From positions 122,347,411 through 122,411,410 of the forward strand of contig NC_092811.1 of assembly GCF_040954645.1 (NCBI RefSeq): a stretch of DNA of 64,000 nucleotides. The letters are read 5' to 3'. Within the stretch, counting starts at the first letter, position 1. Each line of letters starts with the position of its first letter. A program made the position numbers and the translations under genes. This document shows positions 34,508 through 44,830 of the stretch, in pieces. The DNA is from Diabrotica undecimpunctata (lineage: Eukaryota > Arthropoda > Insecta > Coleoptera > Chrysomelidae). Under the pieces are notes generated by a model. It did no database searches and was not told the DNA's origin. It saw only the letters and a list, made by a program, of their open reading frames with translations.

Positions 34508-35590
34508 TTCTTCTTCTTAAAGTTCCATCTCCTATCGGAGGTTGGATATCATAACGGCTATGGTCACTTTGTTGGCTGCTGCTCTGAAAAGTTGTAGTGA
34601 ACTACAGTGAAACCATTCTCTAAGGTTTCTCAGCCAGGACATGCGTCTTCTTTCTATGCTTCTTCTTCCTTGGATCCTTGCTTGCATAATAATTCTCAGC
34701 AGCTCATATTTTTCTCCTCTGATTATGTGACCCAAATACTCTAGTTTTCTTCTTTTTATGCTGTTCATAATTTCTAACTCCTTATTTAGACGTCTTAGTA
34801 CCTCAGCATTGGTAATCCTTTGAACCCACTGAATTTTTAATATTCTTCTGTAACACCACATTTCGAACGCTTCTATTTTTCTTATGTGTAGTTTCTTCAA
34901 TGTCCAAGCTTCCATTCCGTATAGTAAGATAGAAAATATGTAACATCTTAGAGCCCTCAATCTGAGATGCAACTGAAGGTCTCTATTGGTGAGCATTGTC
35001 TTCATTGTCACAAATGCTTGCCTTGCAGTTTCAATTCGGACTTTGATTTCTCTGCTTTGGTCATTTTTGTCATCAACCCAGGTTCTCAGATATTTGTATG
35101 TCTCTCCTTTTTCTATTTGGGTTTGCTCTATCATTAATCTTTCATTTCCATGTTGCGCTTTTGAGACAATCATAAATTTAGTTTTTCTCTTATTTATTTT
35201 TAGTCCGTATCTAATGCAATAATCGTTAATTCTATTTACCAATTCTTGTAGCGATTCCAGGGTGTCTGCCATTATAACGGTGTCATCAGCGAATCTTATG
35301 TTATTTACTATGCTTCCGTTTACAGAGATTCCATCACCCAGATCCGCTATCGCTTCCTGGAATATGGCTTCACTGTACACGTTAAACAGTAATGGTGACA
35401 GAACACAGCCCTGTCTTACTCCTCTCTTTATATCTATATTTTCGGACTTTTGTTCTTCTATCTTTATATTGGCCTTTTGATTCCAATACAGATTGATAAT
35501 GATTCGTAAGTCTGGTCTGTCTATATCTTTGTTTCTCAGTACTTCTATTAGTTTTTCATGTCGGACCCTGTCGAATACCTGACTATTATG
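34508..35590 (-). pseudogene. RTE-type retrotransposon, 5'-truncated with uninterrupted C-terminal half
   Basis: Open without a stop from about 35577 to the TAG at 34532. VFDRVRHEKLIEVLRNKDID, INLYWNQKANIKIEEQ, RGVRQGCVLSPLLFNVYSEA, NNIRFADDTVIMADTLESLQ with both aspartates, YGLKINKRKTKFMIVSK, LLYGMEAWTLKKLHIRKIEA, RRILKIQWVQRITNAEVLRR, KLEYLGHIIRGEKYELLRII and MSWLRNLREWFHCSSLQLFR come in normal order. Endonuclease and RT fingers are missing, so it cannot move by itself. The lack of any break suggests a fairly recent insertion. A GAAGAAGAAG tail follows. Confidence 0.85.
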
Positions 35591-35592
35591 AC

Positions 35593-38039
35593 CAGCTTAA
35601 ATCAAATTTCTTAGGGTTACTTTACTGCATAAACTTTACCTTTAATTCGTGGCTTCTAGTATTTCTTTGTTGCTTGCTCTCTTCACGATAGACAAGGAGA
35701 ATAACTATAACCAACACAGATTTTATAAAGTTTCAAATACCGTTTGTTTATTATACCATATAAAACATATAAAGACCGTGCACAATTTCTTATCTAATCT
35801 TCAAACAAAAGAAACCTTAATTTAGTTATCTCCTTGTTAACCAAATCTATTTAATTTAATGTGAAAATTGCTGTAATTATTATTTCTTATAAGAAAACAA
35901 ATTTTAATTTTGTGTCAATTATCTGATTTTAATTTTACTTTCAACTGATTTTATTTTTACCTGTGAAACTATACTCTTTAAATCAATTAATTTATAACTC
36001 TAAGTATTTATGGATAAAGAATTTGTGTCCCAATAACTGCGACTTGATATGGGTTTCAAAACATATATGGTACAAACACAACTCTCATGTCACAAATAAT
36101 TTGACTGACCTGATGTAATTTCCGCATGTTTTCCGACGGACACCTATTGATTTTCCTGATTGTGTTCCCACAAAGCTGTCCACATTCACCAACACATTTT
36201 TCTCTGCTTCCTCCTTCCAAAACTGTTACGAAAACCAGCACTCGTTCATATTTTCTCCACAAATCGTTTCTCGGACTCGTTTCAAAATAACAATGGCACT
36301 CTTTCAGCCCAAAAGTTTTTTCGCCTTGACTGAGTGTCTCGTGCAAATCTTATATAATTTTTTTATTCTTTACTTACAGAATTTGGAATCTCTTCGGACA
36401 CAAGGAGTTTGGAATTCTCAACTTGTTCTTGGTTCGCCTTCGTCTATTCTGCAATCACCAACTTAACCCACAAAACAACACAACTTGTTCTTAACTTTTA
36501 ACACACTGTTTTCAAACTGGACTGCTTGTTCTGGCTGGTAAAAGATAATGCTCGAAATTTTCTTATTCAATTTTAACATCGACTATCTATTCTCCTTCCC
36601 TCGTTTCCCATAGCCAGTCATACACATTAATTCTTCCTATTTTCTATTTTCCTATCCCGAAAATCCCTACTTTAATTTTTAAGAAATCAAGCGTATTGTA
36701 CCCACTTGGTTTTTCTGTAAATTTATAGAAGATAATCTGAATAACATTTCTTTTGTGTTTACAGGCAAATCCGTATTTGTAAAAACAACGTCTGGTTCGT
36801 ACTGTTACCTTCGATAAAAATAATACAAAAGGCATTGTCTATACTTAATACATTAATTTGAAATTCTTACCTGATACAAAACCAAAACGTTGTGTTTATT
36901 AATCCTAAATTTTTAAGATACTTTACTTTAAAGCCTGTGTATAATTATTTTTAAGATTTTAAACAGTATTTTGGTAGTAACTTTTTAAATAACCCGAAAT
37001 GTTTTTCTACATAAATTGTTCTTAGAAACTAAATCACTATAATAAAGGTCCACTCTTCTGCGAAACCACTTCTAAAGCATTATTATTTATTTACAACTTT
37101 TTAACCTATACAGGGTCTTGAAAATTTATATTCTCGTGGTATTTTGCATACAAATATTTTTTTGACCTGCTTTAGAATTACAATACTTTAGGCCTCGTAA
37201 GATCCTTTGAGCTAAATACATTAATAAATCAATGAACGTTACAATTAATTCCACGTAAATAAACCATATATTTTATTACCCAACAAATAGCAGGTAACTA
37301 AATCTTTGGGTGAGTGCGTGAGTAGGATGACAGGTCAGTACCAGGTAACTAAATATCTTCATTGATACCGTGAGTACCTCGTCACGGTTCCTTTATCAAC
37401 TCGCGTATAACAAAAACCCCATAAGGCACTTGAGATACGACTACGCCTTGAATGTGTCCACAGCTTCATTACAAATAGTACTTCGCGTGGGAAAGTGAAT
37501 TTATACCACGCTCTTATGCATTCTTAAAGAACACTTTTGATAAATGATGGTCAGTATCAAGAGTTGACCTACTCGAAGGAAAGTGTTGAATTTCTATCTC
37601 TGTTTAATTTTTATTTAAAAGGAGAAAGTACTGTTATTATTTCTAAGTACAAGAAAGGTATTAAACACTTCGTCGCGGAGTTTGAAGTCTCGTTAACCTT
37701 GTTTAATTCAAAGATGTTGTCTCCGGATCTTCGGGCGGAATTCTTAATAAAGGAGAAAGTAGCGCTTGATTAGTAATATTTTACAACATCCTGTGATTAA
37801 TCGGTAGATGCGATATTGCTTTCTGCCACCTAATAATCGTTCGTATAATGAATCTCTTAGTAAGGTAACAAGTTGTGTGTAAATTGTTAACGTAGTTTTA
37901 TTTTGTGGATCGATAAGGAGAATTCAACAAAATACGAAAATATATAATAACACCATTAGGCAGTAGATGAACATAGTTTTAGTAAAGTTCTTCTTATTGT
38001 TCAGTCGTTTTTTTTCGTTTCTAAGATACGCGATCACCA
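35593..38039. other. Unassigned sequence
   Basis: Long AT-rich stretch with no recognised coding family. The ORF at 37537-37773 (+, 78 codons) is lysine- and serine-rich and shows no known domain. A CT run lies at 38041-38059. Confidence 0.3.
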
Positions 38040-38300
38040 TAACTCTCTCTCTCTCTTCTCTTTTTCAACCATTTTCCATCCACTCCTGAATGTAGGTCTC
38101 TTCCAATTGCTTCCATCTTTCTCTATCTTGCGCCAATCTAATCCACTGTTTGCCTGCCACTGCTCTTATGTCATCTACCCATCTTTTTTGAGGTCTTTCC
38201 ATGCTTCTTGTTGTCGTCCTTGGTCTCCATTCTCGAATTCTCCGTGTCCACCTGTTGTCATTATATCGGGCTACGTGACCTGCCCGGTCACCTCTTTCCG
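38040..38300 (-). pseudogene. C-terminal piece of the intact RTE family
   Basis: GHVARYNDNRWTRRIREWRP, RPQKRWVDDIRAVAGKQWIR and LEETYIQEWMENG align with the last 70 residues of the ORF at 39968-42955. The open stretch continues upstream as CETATTIKHLLMECLIHSAE (38370-38300), which resembles the HLLxECP zinc-knuckle segment at the end of R1/jockey elements, so two elements may be fused here. Confidence 0.7.
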
Positions 38301-38514
38301 CACTGTGTATCAGACACTCCATTAGAAGGTGTTTTATTGTTGTTGCAGTTTCGCAACTGTATATCAACATTATTAAAATATTAACAGACTACTGAACAAT
38401 TAGACGATTGTTTATACATTGTTGCAAACAAAAGACTGTTGTTTAATACATTTTTGTTAACAAAGAAGTACAGAAAAATTAGTAGATTTCGTTAAAGATA
38501 TGAATTACTTCAAA

Positions 38515-38690
38515 TTATACTGCAAGGAAAAGTACAGGTCAAAAGATCAGTAGGAAGGCGCCAGAACTCATGGCTGAAAGACCGGAAGAGATGGTTCGAC
38601 CGCTCATCCGCAGAAATCTTTCGCGCAGCAGTTTCCAAAACTACAATTGCCATTTGGATCGCCAACCTTCGATTCGCTTGGGTAATTATA
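38515..38690 (+). pseudogene. RTE-type C-terminal piece
   Basis: QIILQGKVQVKRSVGRRQNS, WLKDRKRWFDRSSAEIFRAA and IAIWIANLRFAW are the family end on the + strand. Confidence 0.7.
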
Positions 38691-39059
38691 CACCCACGCG
38701 TTGCATCAACGTCAAAAACAATTCATGAACCAACCGCCGTTTGGCATTCAGTAAGGGAGAGTCGTTCCATCGGCCGAACAAGACACTCGTGTCCTAGTTA
38801 GGGTGGAGACCGCTCCGCCATTATCAATACTTTTGTGGTTCCCGGATGTCGAAGAAGACATCGGCTTCGATCGCGGTGCTATCATTCTATTGGGGCAAAG
38901 TACAACCTACATAATTTGTCACCAAACTATTTGCTGCTATATCGAGTATGTTTATTTATATTGATAATGTTTATTTCCTCCAAATTCATGTTTTTCTGTG
39001 ACTAACACAAACATTCGCTTGTGCCGCGAATCGAGAGACATTTTAATCTTTATTTGGAA
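38691..39059. other. Unassigned sequence
   Basis: No gene or repeat recognised. Confidence 0.3.
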
Positions 39060-39094
39060 CATTTATTTACCGTATTGTATAATAATTTTGTGTT

Positions 39095-39655
39095 ACCTTT
39101 CATCATCATCATTCTGGCTTTACAACCTTGCGTGGGCCCTAGTCTCCTCAAGAACTTCTGTGCAGTCGTCCCTATCCATCGCCTTTCTCCGCCAAGTACG
39201 TATTCCCATATTTCTCATGTCTTCATCGATGTTATCAAGGAACTTTCCTCTGGGTCTTCCTCTTCTTCTCTGACCAATGGGTCTATCAATTGCAGGTGGA
39301 TACATGCCCTATCCACCTCAGACGTCCTATCTTAATATGTTTTAGGATATCTGGTTCCTGGTATATTCTATAAAGTTCGAAGATGTATCGTCTTCTCCAT
39401 ACTCCATTGTCTTCACTGCTCCATAGATTCGCCTGAGTACTTTTTTTTTCGAAACATCATAACATGTTTTCATTACTTTTTGTTAGAGTCCAGGTCTCTG
39501 ACGCATATGTTACTACTGGGCGTATTATTGTTTTGTACAGTTTTATTTTTGTATTTCTCGATATAATTGTGGATTTAAGGAGAAGATTGAGTCCAAAATA
39601 GCATCTGTTGGCCGTGCAAATCTCTGGTTTATCTCTGCGGTAGTATTATTTTCAG
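39095..39655 (-). pseudogene. RTE-type remnant with (ATG)n tail
   Basis: TTAEINQRFARPTDAILDS, KIKLYKTIIRPVVTYASETW, KKVLRRIYGAV, then open from 39305: RPIGQRRRGRPRGKFLDNID, EDMRNMGIRTWRRKAMDRDD and TEVLEETRAHARL. An ATGATGATGATG tail follows near 39107. It is the family that donated the 113-bp insert at 18033-18145, and its 5' side touches the palindrome at 39660. Confidence 0.75.
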
Positions 39656-39659
39656 TAGT

Positions 39660-39822
39660 AATATCCCTAGGACATTGATAACAGACGAGATAATTTCATG
39701 ACAATCGAAAGCTCGTTCCTTGGTAACAGCACGAAGCCGAAGGCTGAGTGCTGTTACCAAGCAACGAGCTTGAGAAATTTGTCATGAAATTATGAGGCAT
39801 TCATCAATGTCCGAGGGATATT
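39660..39822. repeat. 163-bp near-perfect palindrome
   Basis: Outer arms AATATCCCTAGGACATTGAT and ATCAATGTCCGAGGGATATT pair with one mismatch. Inner pairs are TAATTTCATGACAA with TTGTCATGAAATTA, AGCTCGTT with AACGAGCT, and TTGGTAACAGCAC with GTGCTGTTACCAA. The centre is AGCC-GAA-GGCT. It has no coding capacity and lies 50 bases beyond the stop codon of the Crypton-like gene. It could be a foldback element or the Crypton terminal structure. Confidence 0.8.
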
Positions 39823-39872
39823 CGGCGGATAATTTTTCGAAAAAAAAATTATAACTTAACATAACGAAACAT

Positions 39873-39951
39873 TTATTTATTAAAAGTACAGTTAGTGAAA
39901 GTACAATTATTAAAATTTAAGTTAACATTAGATTCGTTGCTGTTCTCTACT
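39873..39951 (-). pseudogene. Crypton-like recombinase, displaced last codons
   Basis: These codons continue the gene at 43180-44264 in the same frame once the RTE element and one copy of the 14-bp duplication are removed. They read VENSNESNVNLNFNNCTFTN with the stop TAA at 39873-39875. Asn-rich ends of this kind are common in the DUF3504/Crypton group. Confidence 0.7.
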
Positions 39952-39965
39952 ATAGAAGATCTATT
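39952..39965. repeat. 14-bp target site duplication, copy next to RTE 3' end
   Basis: ATAGAAGATCTATT, identical to 43180-43193. Confidence 0.9.
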
Positions 39966-42900
39966 CATCAATCAGCCAATCCCGTCCACTGCTGGACATA
40001 GGCCTCCCTCAGTTCTTTCCAGTGTTCTCTACACTGGGCCGCTTGTAGCCAGTTTCCCGCTACTCTTTTTATGTCGTCGGTCCATCTAGTCGGTGGTCGT
40101 CCTCGGCTTCTTTTATAATTTCTGGGCCTCCATTCCATAATTCGTCTTGTCCATCGTCCATCTTGTGTTCTGGCTAAGTGTCCTGCCCAGTTCCACTTAA
40201 GTCTCGTGGTTCTTTCGATGACGTCTTGAACTCCTGATCTTTGCCTGATTTGTCGGTTTGTTATGTGGTCTCGGAGGCTCACATTCAGCATTGCACGTTC
40301 CATGGCTCGTTGTGTAACTCTTAGTTTATTCGCAGATTTCTGCGTGAGTGTTAAAGTCTCTGCTCCATAAGTTTGTACAGGCAAAACACATTGGTTATAA
40401 ACTTTTCGCTTGAGACACATGGGAATTGAACTTTTTAGAATATGGCTTAGTTTGCCAAATGCTGCCCAGGTCAGGCCTATTCGCCTCTGTATTTCATTTG
40501 TTTGATTGTCTCTGTTTATTTTGATCTCGTGTCCCAGATATTTGTAAGTGTCTGTTTGTTGTATGGTATTATTGTCGATAGTTATATTTCCACTCATTAC
40601 GAGATTTGTCATAAGTTTAGTTTTCTCAAAGTTTATCTTTAATCCTGCTCTTTCAGACAGACTTTTAAGCGAATGTAGCATAGAAACTGTATCCTGTAAG
40701 TTATCTGTGATTAATACGACATCATCTGCAAACCTCAAATGATTTAATCTTTCTCCATCTATATTGATGCCCATATCTTGCCATTGGGTGTTCTTAAATA
40801 TTGACTCTAGAGCTGCCGTGAACAATTTTGGTGAAATATTGTCTCCTTGTCTTACTCCTCGACCTAAGCTGAATTTTTCTGTGTCTTCGTGTAGTCGTAT
40901 ACTTGATGTAGCGTTCTCGTAGATGTTTTTGATTAGTGACGTGTACCTGTAATCTATTCGGCTTTGATTTAGGGCTTCCAGTACGGTTTCAAACTCTACA
41001 GTATCAAAAGCCTTCTCGTAATCGACAAATGCAAGAACCAGTGGTATGTTGTACTCGATGCATTTTTCAATTAAGATCTTTATGGTGTGCAAATGGTCAT
41101 TTGTGCCATATCCTCTCCTAAAGCCTGCCTGTTCTTTGGGCTGATAGAAATCAAGTTTAGGTGTTAGTCTCTTTGTTAAGATTTTCATAAAGAGTTTATA
41201 CATATGTGTCAAGAGGCTGATGGGTCTATAATTTTCTAATTTAGTAATATCACCTTTTTTGTGTAACAAGACTATCACTGCATTGTTCCAGTCTTTAGGA
41301 ATCGTACCCGCATGTAAGCATTTATTAAACAGTTCGCTTACTGATTTTAATAGAATTTCTCCTCCTGCTTTTATTGCCTCAATAACGAGTCCATCGTCAC
41401 CAGGCGATCGATGGTTCTTCATTTCCTTTAAAGCTGATCTTACTTCTGACACAGTAATGGGTAAAAGTATTTCCGATCCCTGATTTATGAGAGTCTTTAC
41501 TCGTGTCGGTAAATTTTCTTGTGGTCTTTGGCTGGTATAGAGGTCTTTATAAAACTCTCTAGTTATTTTCAGAATGTTTTGTTTATCTGTTGTTGCCTTT
41601 CCATCTTTATCTTCTAGCTTGTATATTTCTTTTTTACTTTGTGTGAGTTCTCTTTTCATTATCTTTAAACCTTTGTTCTTTTCTACTGTTTGAGTAATTA
41701 CATTAGTATTATATCTTCTTATATCTCTTCTAATATCCGCTGAAATTCTTTTATTTAGTTTTCTATATTCTTCTTTGTTTCCCTTTTCTTTCTCGCTTAG
41801 GTTTCGTCGTATTTCCATGAGAGCTTTTGTGTCTTTGCTAATCTTTTCACTTTTGGTGTAATTTTTCTTGCAAAATTTGAGTTGTGCGTTTCTAACCGAG
41901 TCTGTAATTAATTTATTATGATCGTCGATACTTAGAAGTTTGGGATTATTACTCTGTAAAGTTTCTGCTATATTTTTTATGTACGCTTCTGGCTGATTTG
42001 GTGAATTCCAAACTATGCGTTTGCCACTGTTTATCATCTTTGCTCTTTCTTTTTGTAGGTTTATCGTTATTCTAGCTCTTACTGGTCTGTGGTCGCTTCC
42101 TACTGATAGTTTATTAAGTACAGTGACATCTTGAATAATTTGCTTTTTGTCTGTTATTATATAATCATATTCGCTCTTAGTTCTTCCATCTGGACTAACC
42201 CACGTCCATTTTCTACTCTGTTTCTTCTTAAAAAAGGTGTTCATTGCATACAGTTTGTGTTGCAGTAGAAAGTTGGTAAGTATTTCGCCTCTTTCGTTTC
42301 TTACTCCGATTCCAAAATCTCCGATTGCTACTTCTTGTTCGTCCTTTTTCCTTCCGAGTTTCCCGTTAAAATCTCCCATTATCAGATTGTAATGGGCCGG
42401 TTCCTGCTTTTTTGCTCTTTCGATTTCCTCATAGAAGGCTTCAACAATCTCATCTTCGTAATCGCTGGTGGGGGCGTATACCTGGATTATTTTCAGATTG
42501 TATCTCTTATTTAGTCTTAGATTTATATACATAACTCTTGGGGAAATGCAGCCAATGCTCTGTATCATTTTCTGTAATTTTTTGTGTACTAATAAACCTA
42601 CTCCTCCAGTTGTCGATTCTGTTTCCCCATTATAGTGGAATATGTTGCCTGATTTTAGTTTGACCTGATCTTCACCTCTTCTTTTGACTTCGCTAATTCC
42701 TATAATATCCCATTTCACATGTCTGAGTTCTTCCTCCAGTTCCGTCATTTTTTCATCTTTGGATAAGGTTCTTACATTATAAGTAATTATGTGCAGCGTT
42801 CGTCGTTCTTGGTAGCCTCTTACATCCCGGAGATTCTTTGCACCCTCTGCCCGCTGTCCGTGAATCCTACCGCTACCTTGGTTGGGAACTAGCGAGCTGC

Positions 42901-43179
42901 CGGGGACTGAGGGCCCTTTTCTTGAATGTCTATTCATGCTGAGGGGTTTTGGCATTTAAACACCACGCTTGCCAGGCGGGTTGGTGAGTTGGTTTGGGAA
43001 ATTGGTAGGATAGTAGGTATTGGGTAGGAATGGGTTTAGGACATGATTTCTCTCCATAGGAGTTGAGAGACAATCAAGGCTCGCGTAGGGCAGGGTCGCA
43101 TCCCTGAAGTAAGTCTATCCTCCACTGGGATTGTGGAGGAGTACTTACCCGCTACCACGTCGAAGACTACCGCTACCAC
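39966..43179 (-). mobile_element. Complete RTE-clade non-LTR retrotransposon
   Basis: The 3214-bp element is bounded by identical 14-bp duplications. On the minus strand it starts at 43179 with TGTGGTAGCGGTAGTC, has a 5' leader of 224 bases, one 995-codon ORF, and only two bases (TG) after the stop before the duplication. The very short 3' end is usual for RTE elements, which end in short TG/ATG-rich repeats. No internal damage was seen, so it is potentially autonomous. It interrupts the Crypton-like gene. Confidence 0.9.
39968..42955 (-). CDS. RTE endonuclease-reverse transcriptase, intact
   Basis: This is the single polyprotein of the RTE element: it nicks chromosomal DNA and copies its own RNA at the nick (target-primed reverse transcription, a nuclear step). 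The AP-type endonuclease spans about residues 55-300: TYNVRTL at 58-64, catalytic Glu89 in ISEVKR, YAPT at 160-163, GDFNGKLG at 194-201, YDYIITD at 263-269 and SDHRP at 287-291. A basic linker fills 300-500. The reverse transcriptase has LENYRPISLL (573-582), motif A AFVDYEKAFD with Asp645, RQGDNISPKLF (702-712) and motif C RFADD with Asp744 and Asp745. The C-terminal region carries LKWNWAGHLAR and RGRPPTRWTDD and has no zinc knuckle. The first Met (42955) is chosen as it opens the frame, but a Met at residue 7 is also possible. Length matches complete RTE proteins. No stop or frameshift. Confidence 0.92.
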   Translation of the reverse strand: MPKPLSMNRHSRKGPSVPGSSLVPNQGSGRIHGQRAEGAKNLRDVRGYQERRTLHIITYNVRTLSKDEKMTELEEELRHVKWDIIGISEVKRRGEDQVKLKSGNIFHYNGETESTTGGVGLLVHKKLQKMIQSIGCISPRVMYINLRLNKRYNLKIIQVYAPTSDYEDEIVEAFYEEIERAKKQEPAHYNLIMGDFNGKLGRKKDEQEVAIGDFGIGVRNERGEILTNFLLQHKLYAMNTFFKKKQSRKWTWVSPDGRTKSEYDYIITDKKQIIQDVTVLNKLSVGSDHRPVRARITINLQKERAKMINSGKRIVWNSPNQPEAYIKNIAETLQSNNPKLLSIDDHNKLITDSVRNAQLKFCKKNYTKSEKISKDTKALMEIRRNLSEKEKGNKEEYRKLNKRISADIRRDIRRYNTNVITQTVEKNKGLKIMKRELTQSKKEIYKLEDKDGKATTDKQNILKITREFYKDLYTSQRPQENLPTRVKTLINQGSEILLPITVSEVRSALKEMKNHRSPGDDGLVIEAIKAGGEILLKSVSELFNKCLHAGTIPKDWNNAVIVLLHKKGDITKLENYRPISLLTHMYKLFMKILTKRLTPKLDFYQPKEQAGFRRGYGTNDHLHTIKILIEKCIEYNIPLVLAFVDYEKAFDTVEFETVLEALNQSRIDYRYTSLIKNIYENATSSIRLHEDTEKFSLGRGVRQGDNISPKLFTAALESIFKNTQWQDMGINIDGERLNHLRFADDVVLITDNLQDTVSMLHSLKSLSERAGLKINFEKTKLMTNLVMSGNITIDNNTIQQTDTYKYLGHEIKINRDNQTNEIQRRIGLTWAAFGKLSHILKSSIPMCLKRKVYNQCVLPVQTYGAETLTLTQKSANKLRVTQRAMERAMLNVSLRDHITNRQIRQRSGVQDVIERTTRLKWNWAGHLARTQDGRWTRRIMEWRPRNYKRSRGRPPTRWTDDIKRVAGNWLQAAQCREHWKELREAYVQQWTGLAD

Positions 43180-43193
43180 ATAGAAGATCTATT
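43180..43193. repeat. 14-bp target site duplication, copy next to RTE 5' end
   Basis: ATAGAAGATCTATT, identical to 39952-39965. It is also coding sequence of the interrupted Crypton-like gene. Confidence 0.9.
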
Positions 43194-44264
43194 ACCACGC
43201 ATAATATTTATAATCTTGTTGTGGTGTTCTTGATCGAGATTCAAGTATGGTTTTATAGAATTCTGATTGCCATGACCAGTAATTTTTAGCAATTGTTGTT
43301 CTTCTACACTACTTTTTGCTAATTCGCTAACAGCAGTTGATCTATTCGAGTGATTTGTTATCTTTTTCTCCTTTACATTCAAGCCAATTGCTTCAGCAGA
43401 AGATTTAGTCCATCCATTCATTGTATTTCTTCCAACAGGTACATTATCGTACCATTTGTCAGTTTCATTTTTCCAGTGTCGATTTGGTTTTAAGAACAGT
43501 CGTGGTGAGGTAATATTGTCGCCTCGTTTTGATATCAGTTTATGAAAAAGACGTACAGGGCATCTTTGTCTCTCACTATTGATAACCAACCATTTACTAC
43601 TTGCACAGCTTTTAGAACCACCTTGGCACGTTTTACTGAATACCGGATTGTATTCAATGCGATTTGTTGGAGTGTCATCGTTATTTTTCTCGATTTGAAA
43701 AAAATCCACCAGACAAGCAACTGCCTCTCCTCCTCGCCACGCTAATTCTACAGCAGCAATATGGTAAAATTTACGCATAAGACCTTCAAGGGTATCTTCA
43801 TCCCAAAGCAATATTATTTTGTTAATTTCAGACCAATTTAACGAAACTGAACTGGCCTTACGTTTACATGGATCTGCTTGTAGTTTCTTCCTGATTGCAT
43901 CGCGGGCATCTCGGGCTGGTTTAAACACTATATTGTTAAACGGGCCAATCATAATATTATAGTCATTATAGTACTTTTCTTGCAATAGTTTGCACGAAAC
44001 GTTCCACATTGTCTTCACCGTTGCCTTCACCGTTGCCTCTTTGAATTCGTCCCCGTTTTTCTTTCTCATATTGACGGCTCAATCTTTTAGTATCAACGCC
44101 AATTCTTCTAAGCTTCTATGTTCATTCAACCCATATTCTCGTCCGCAGCAAAATTCCATGAATATTCCCCAAATATATTTGTGATTGTAGGTTGTATTTC
44201 TGGGAATTTTTTCTTTGATTAGCGCATTTAAACTTTGAACATTCTCATTGCCGAAACGTGACAT
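43180..44264 (-). pseudogene. Crypton-like tyrosine recombinase (DUF3504 type), main part
   Basis: Probable start at Met 44264 (MSRFGNENVQSLNALI); the frame is open up to 44387. A TGA at 44079-44081 falls where the context ILKD-AVNMRKKNGDEF suggests Trp; otherwise the frame is open to the RTE insertion. Catalytic residues of a tyrosine recombinase are in order: Arg in ELAWRGGEAV (about residue 177), HxxR in NHSNRS (305-308), His in TGHGNQNS (331) and the Tyr nucleophile in SIKPYLN (340). The RGGEA box and the N-terminal helical DNA-binding part fit Crypton transposases and their domesticated DUF3504 relatives. With the displaced end at 39873-39951 the length is about 387 codons. Inactive as it stands, because of the stop and the insertion. 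Whether it was a transposon or a domesticated gene cannot be told from this copy. Confidence 0.8.
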
Positions 44265-44429
44265 TTTGAAATTTATTTGAATGAAGTTGTCAAACTCGAT
44301 CGTGTTGTCATAGGGATTGAAAATTGCACTGAATGCAATTATCAGTCTAATGTTGACATGATTGGGTGAAATTGTTCCACATGACACAAAATGACGAAAT
44401 TTGAATGGTTGTTAGAACAGTCGAAAAAT

Positions 44430-44830
44430 TATCAGTTAAAGAGCGCTCCCAGGTATACAAATTCGTTCACTGCTTCAGTGACGTCGTTTTTTATAACAAG
44501 TGGTCGTAGGATTTTTGTTTTCGTACTTATTTTCATATACTTCGTTCTGTTGGTGTTTATTATTAAACCCATTTTTTAGCTGATTCTTTTAATACGCCTC
44601 TCGTACAGCGTTTTCCGTTCTCCTAACTATATTGATATCATCAGCATAGGCAAGGATTTGCACTGATTTATTATATATTGAACCGTATTGAACCAAGAGT
44701 TCATTTTTGGGTTGATTTGTGATATACGTATTATTTTTCCAGAGCCAGATTAAACAGTATACTGGAGAGAGGGTCTCCATGGAGCAGCCTGTTATTTGTT
44801 TTCAAAGATTCAAACAGTTCCCCCTGAATT
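44430..44830 (-). pseudogene. RTE-type reverse transcriptase remnant
   Basis: GDPLSSILFNLALEK near 44815-44770, then VQILAYADDINIVRRTENAV (44690-44630) with an intact ADD box. After a shift come KMGLIINTNRTKYMKISTKT, KILRPLVIKNDVTEAVNEFV and YLGALFN, then a stop. It ends shortly upstream of the Crypton-like gene. Confidence 0.75.

Noticed and set aside
35593..36840. Possible LTR or host gene
   Set aside because: I looked for TG/CA ends, primer sites and domains and found none; the minus-strand open stretch 36056-36346 has cysteines but no known pattern.
37537..37773. 78-codon ORF that could be a gag-like start
   Set aside because: Only general charged composition; no specific similarity to the gag-like start at 63641.
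38041..38059. CT run as possible regulatory tract
   Set aside because: Simple low-complexity tract beside a retroelement tail; no promoter context.
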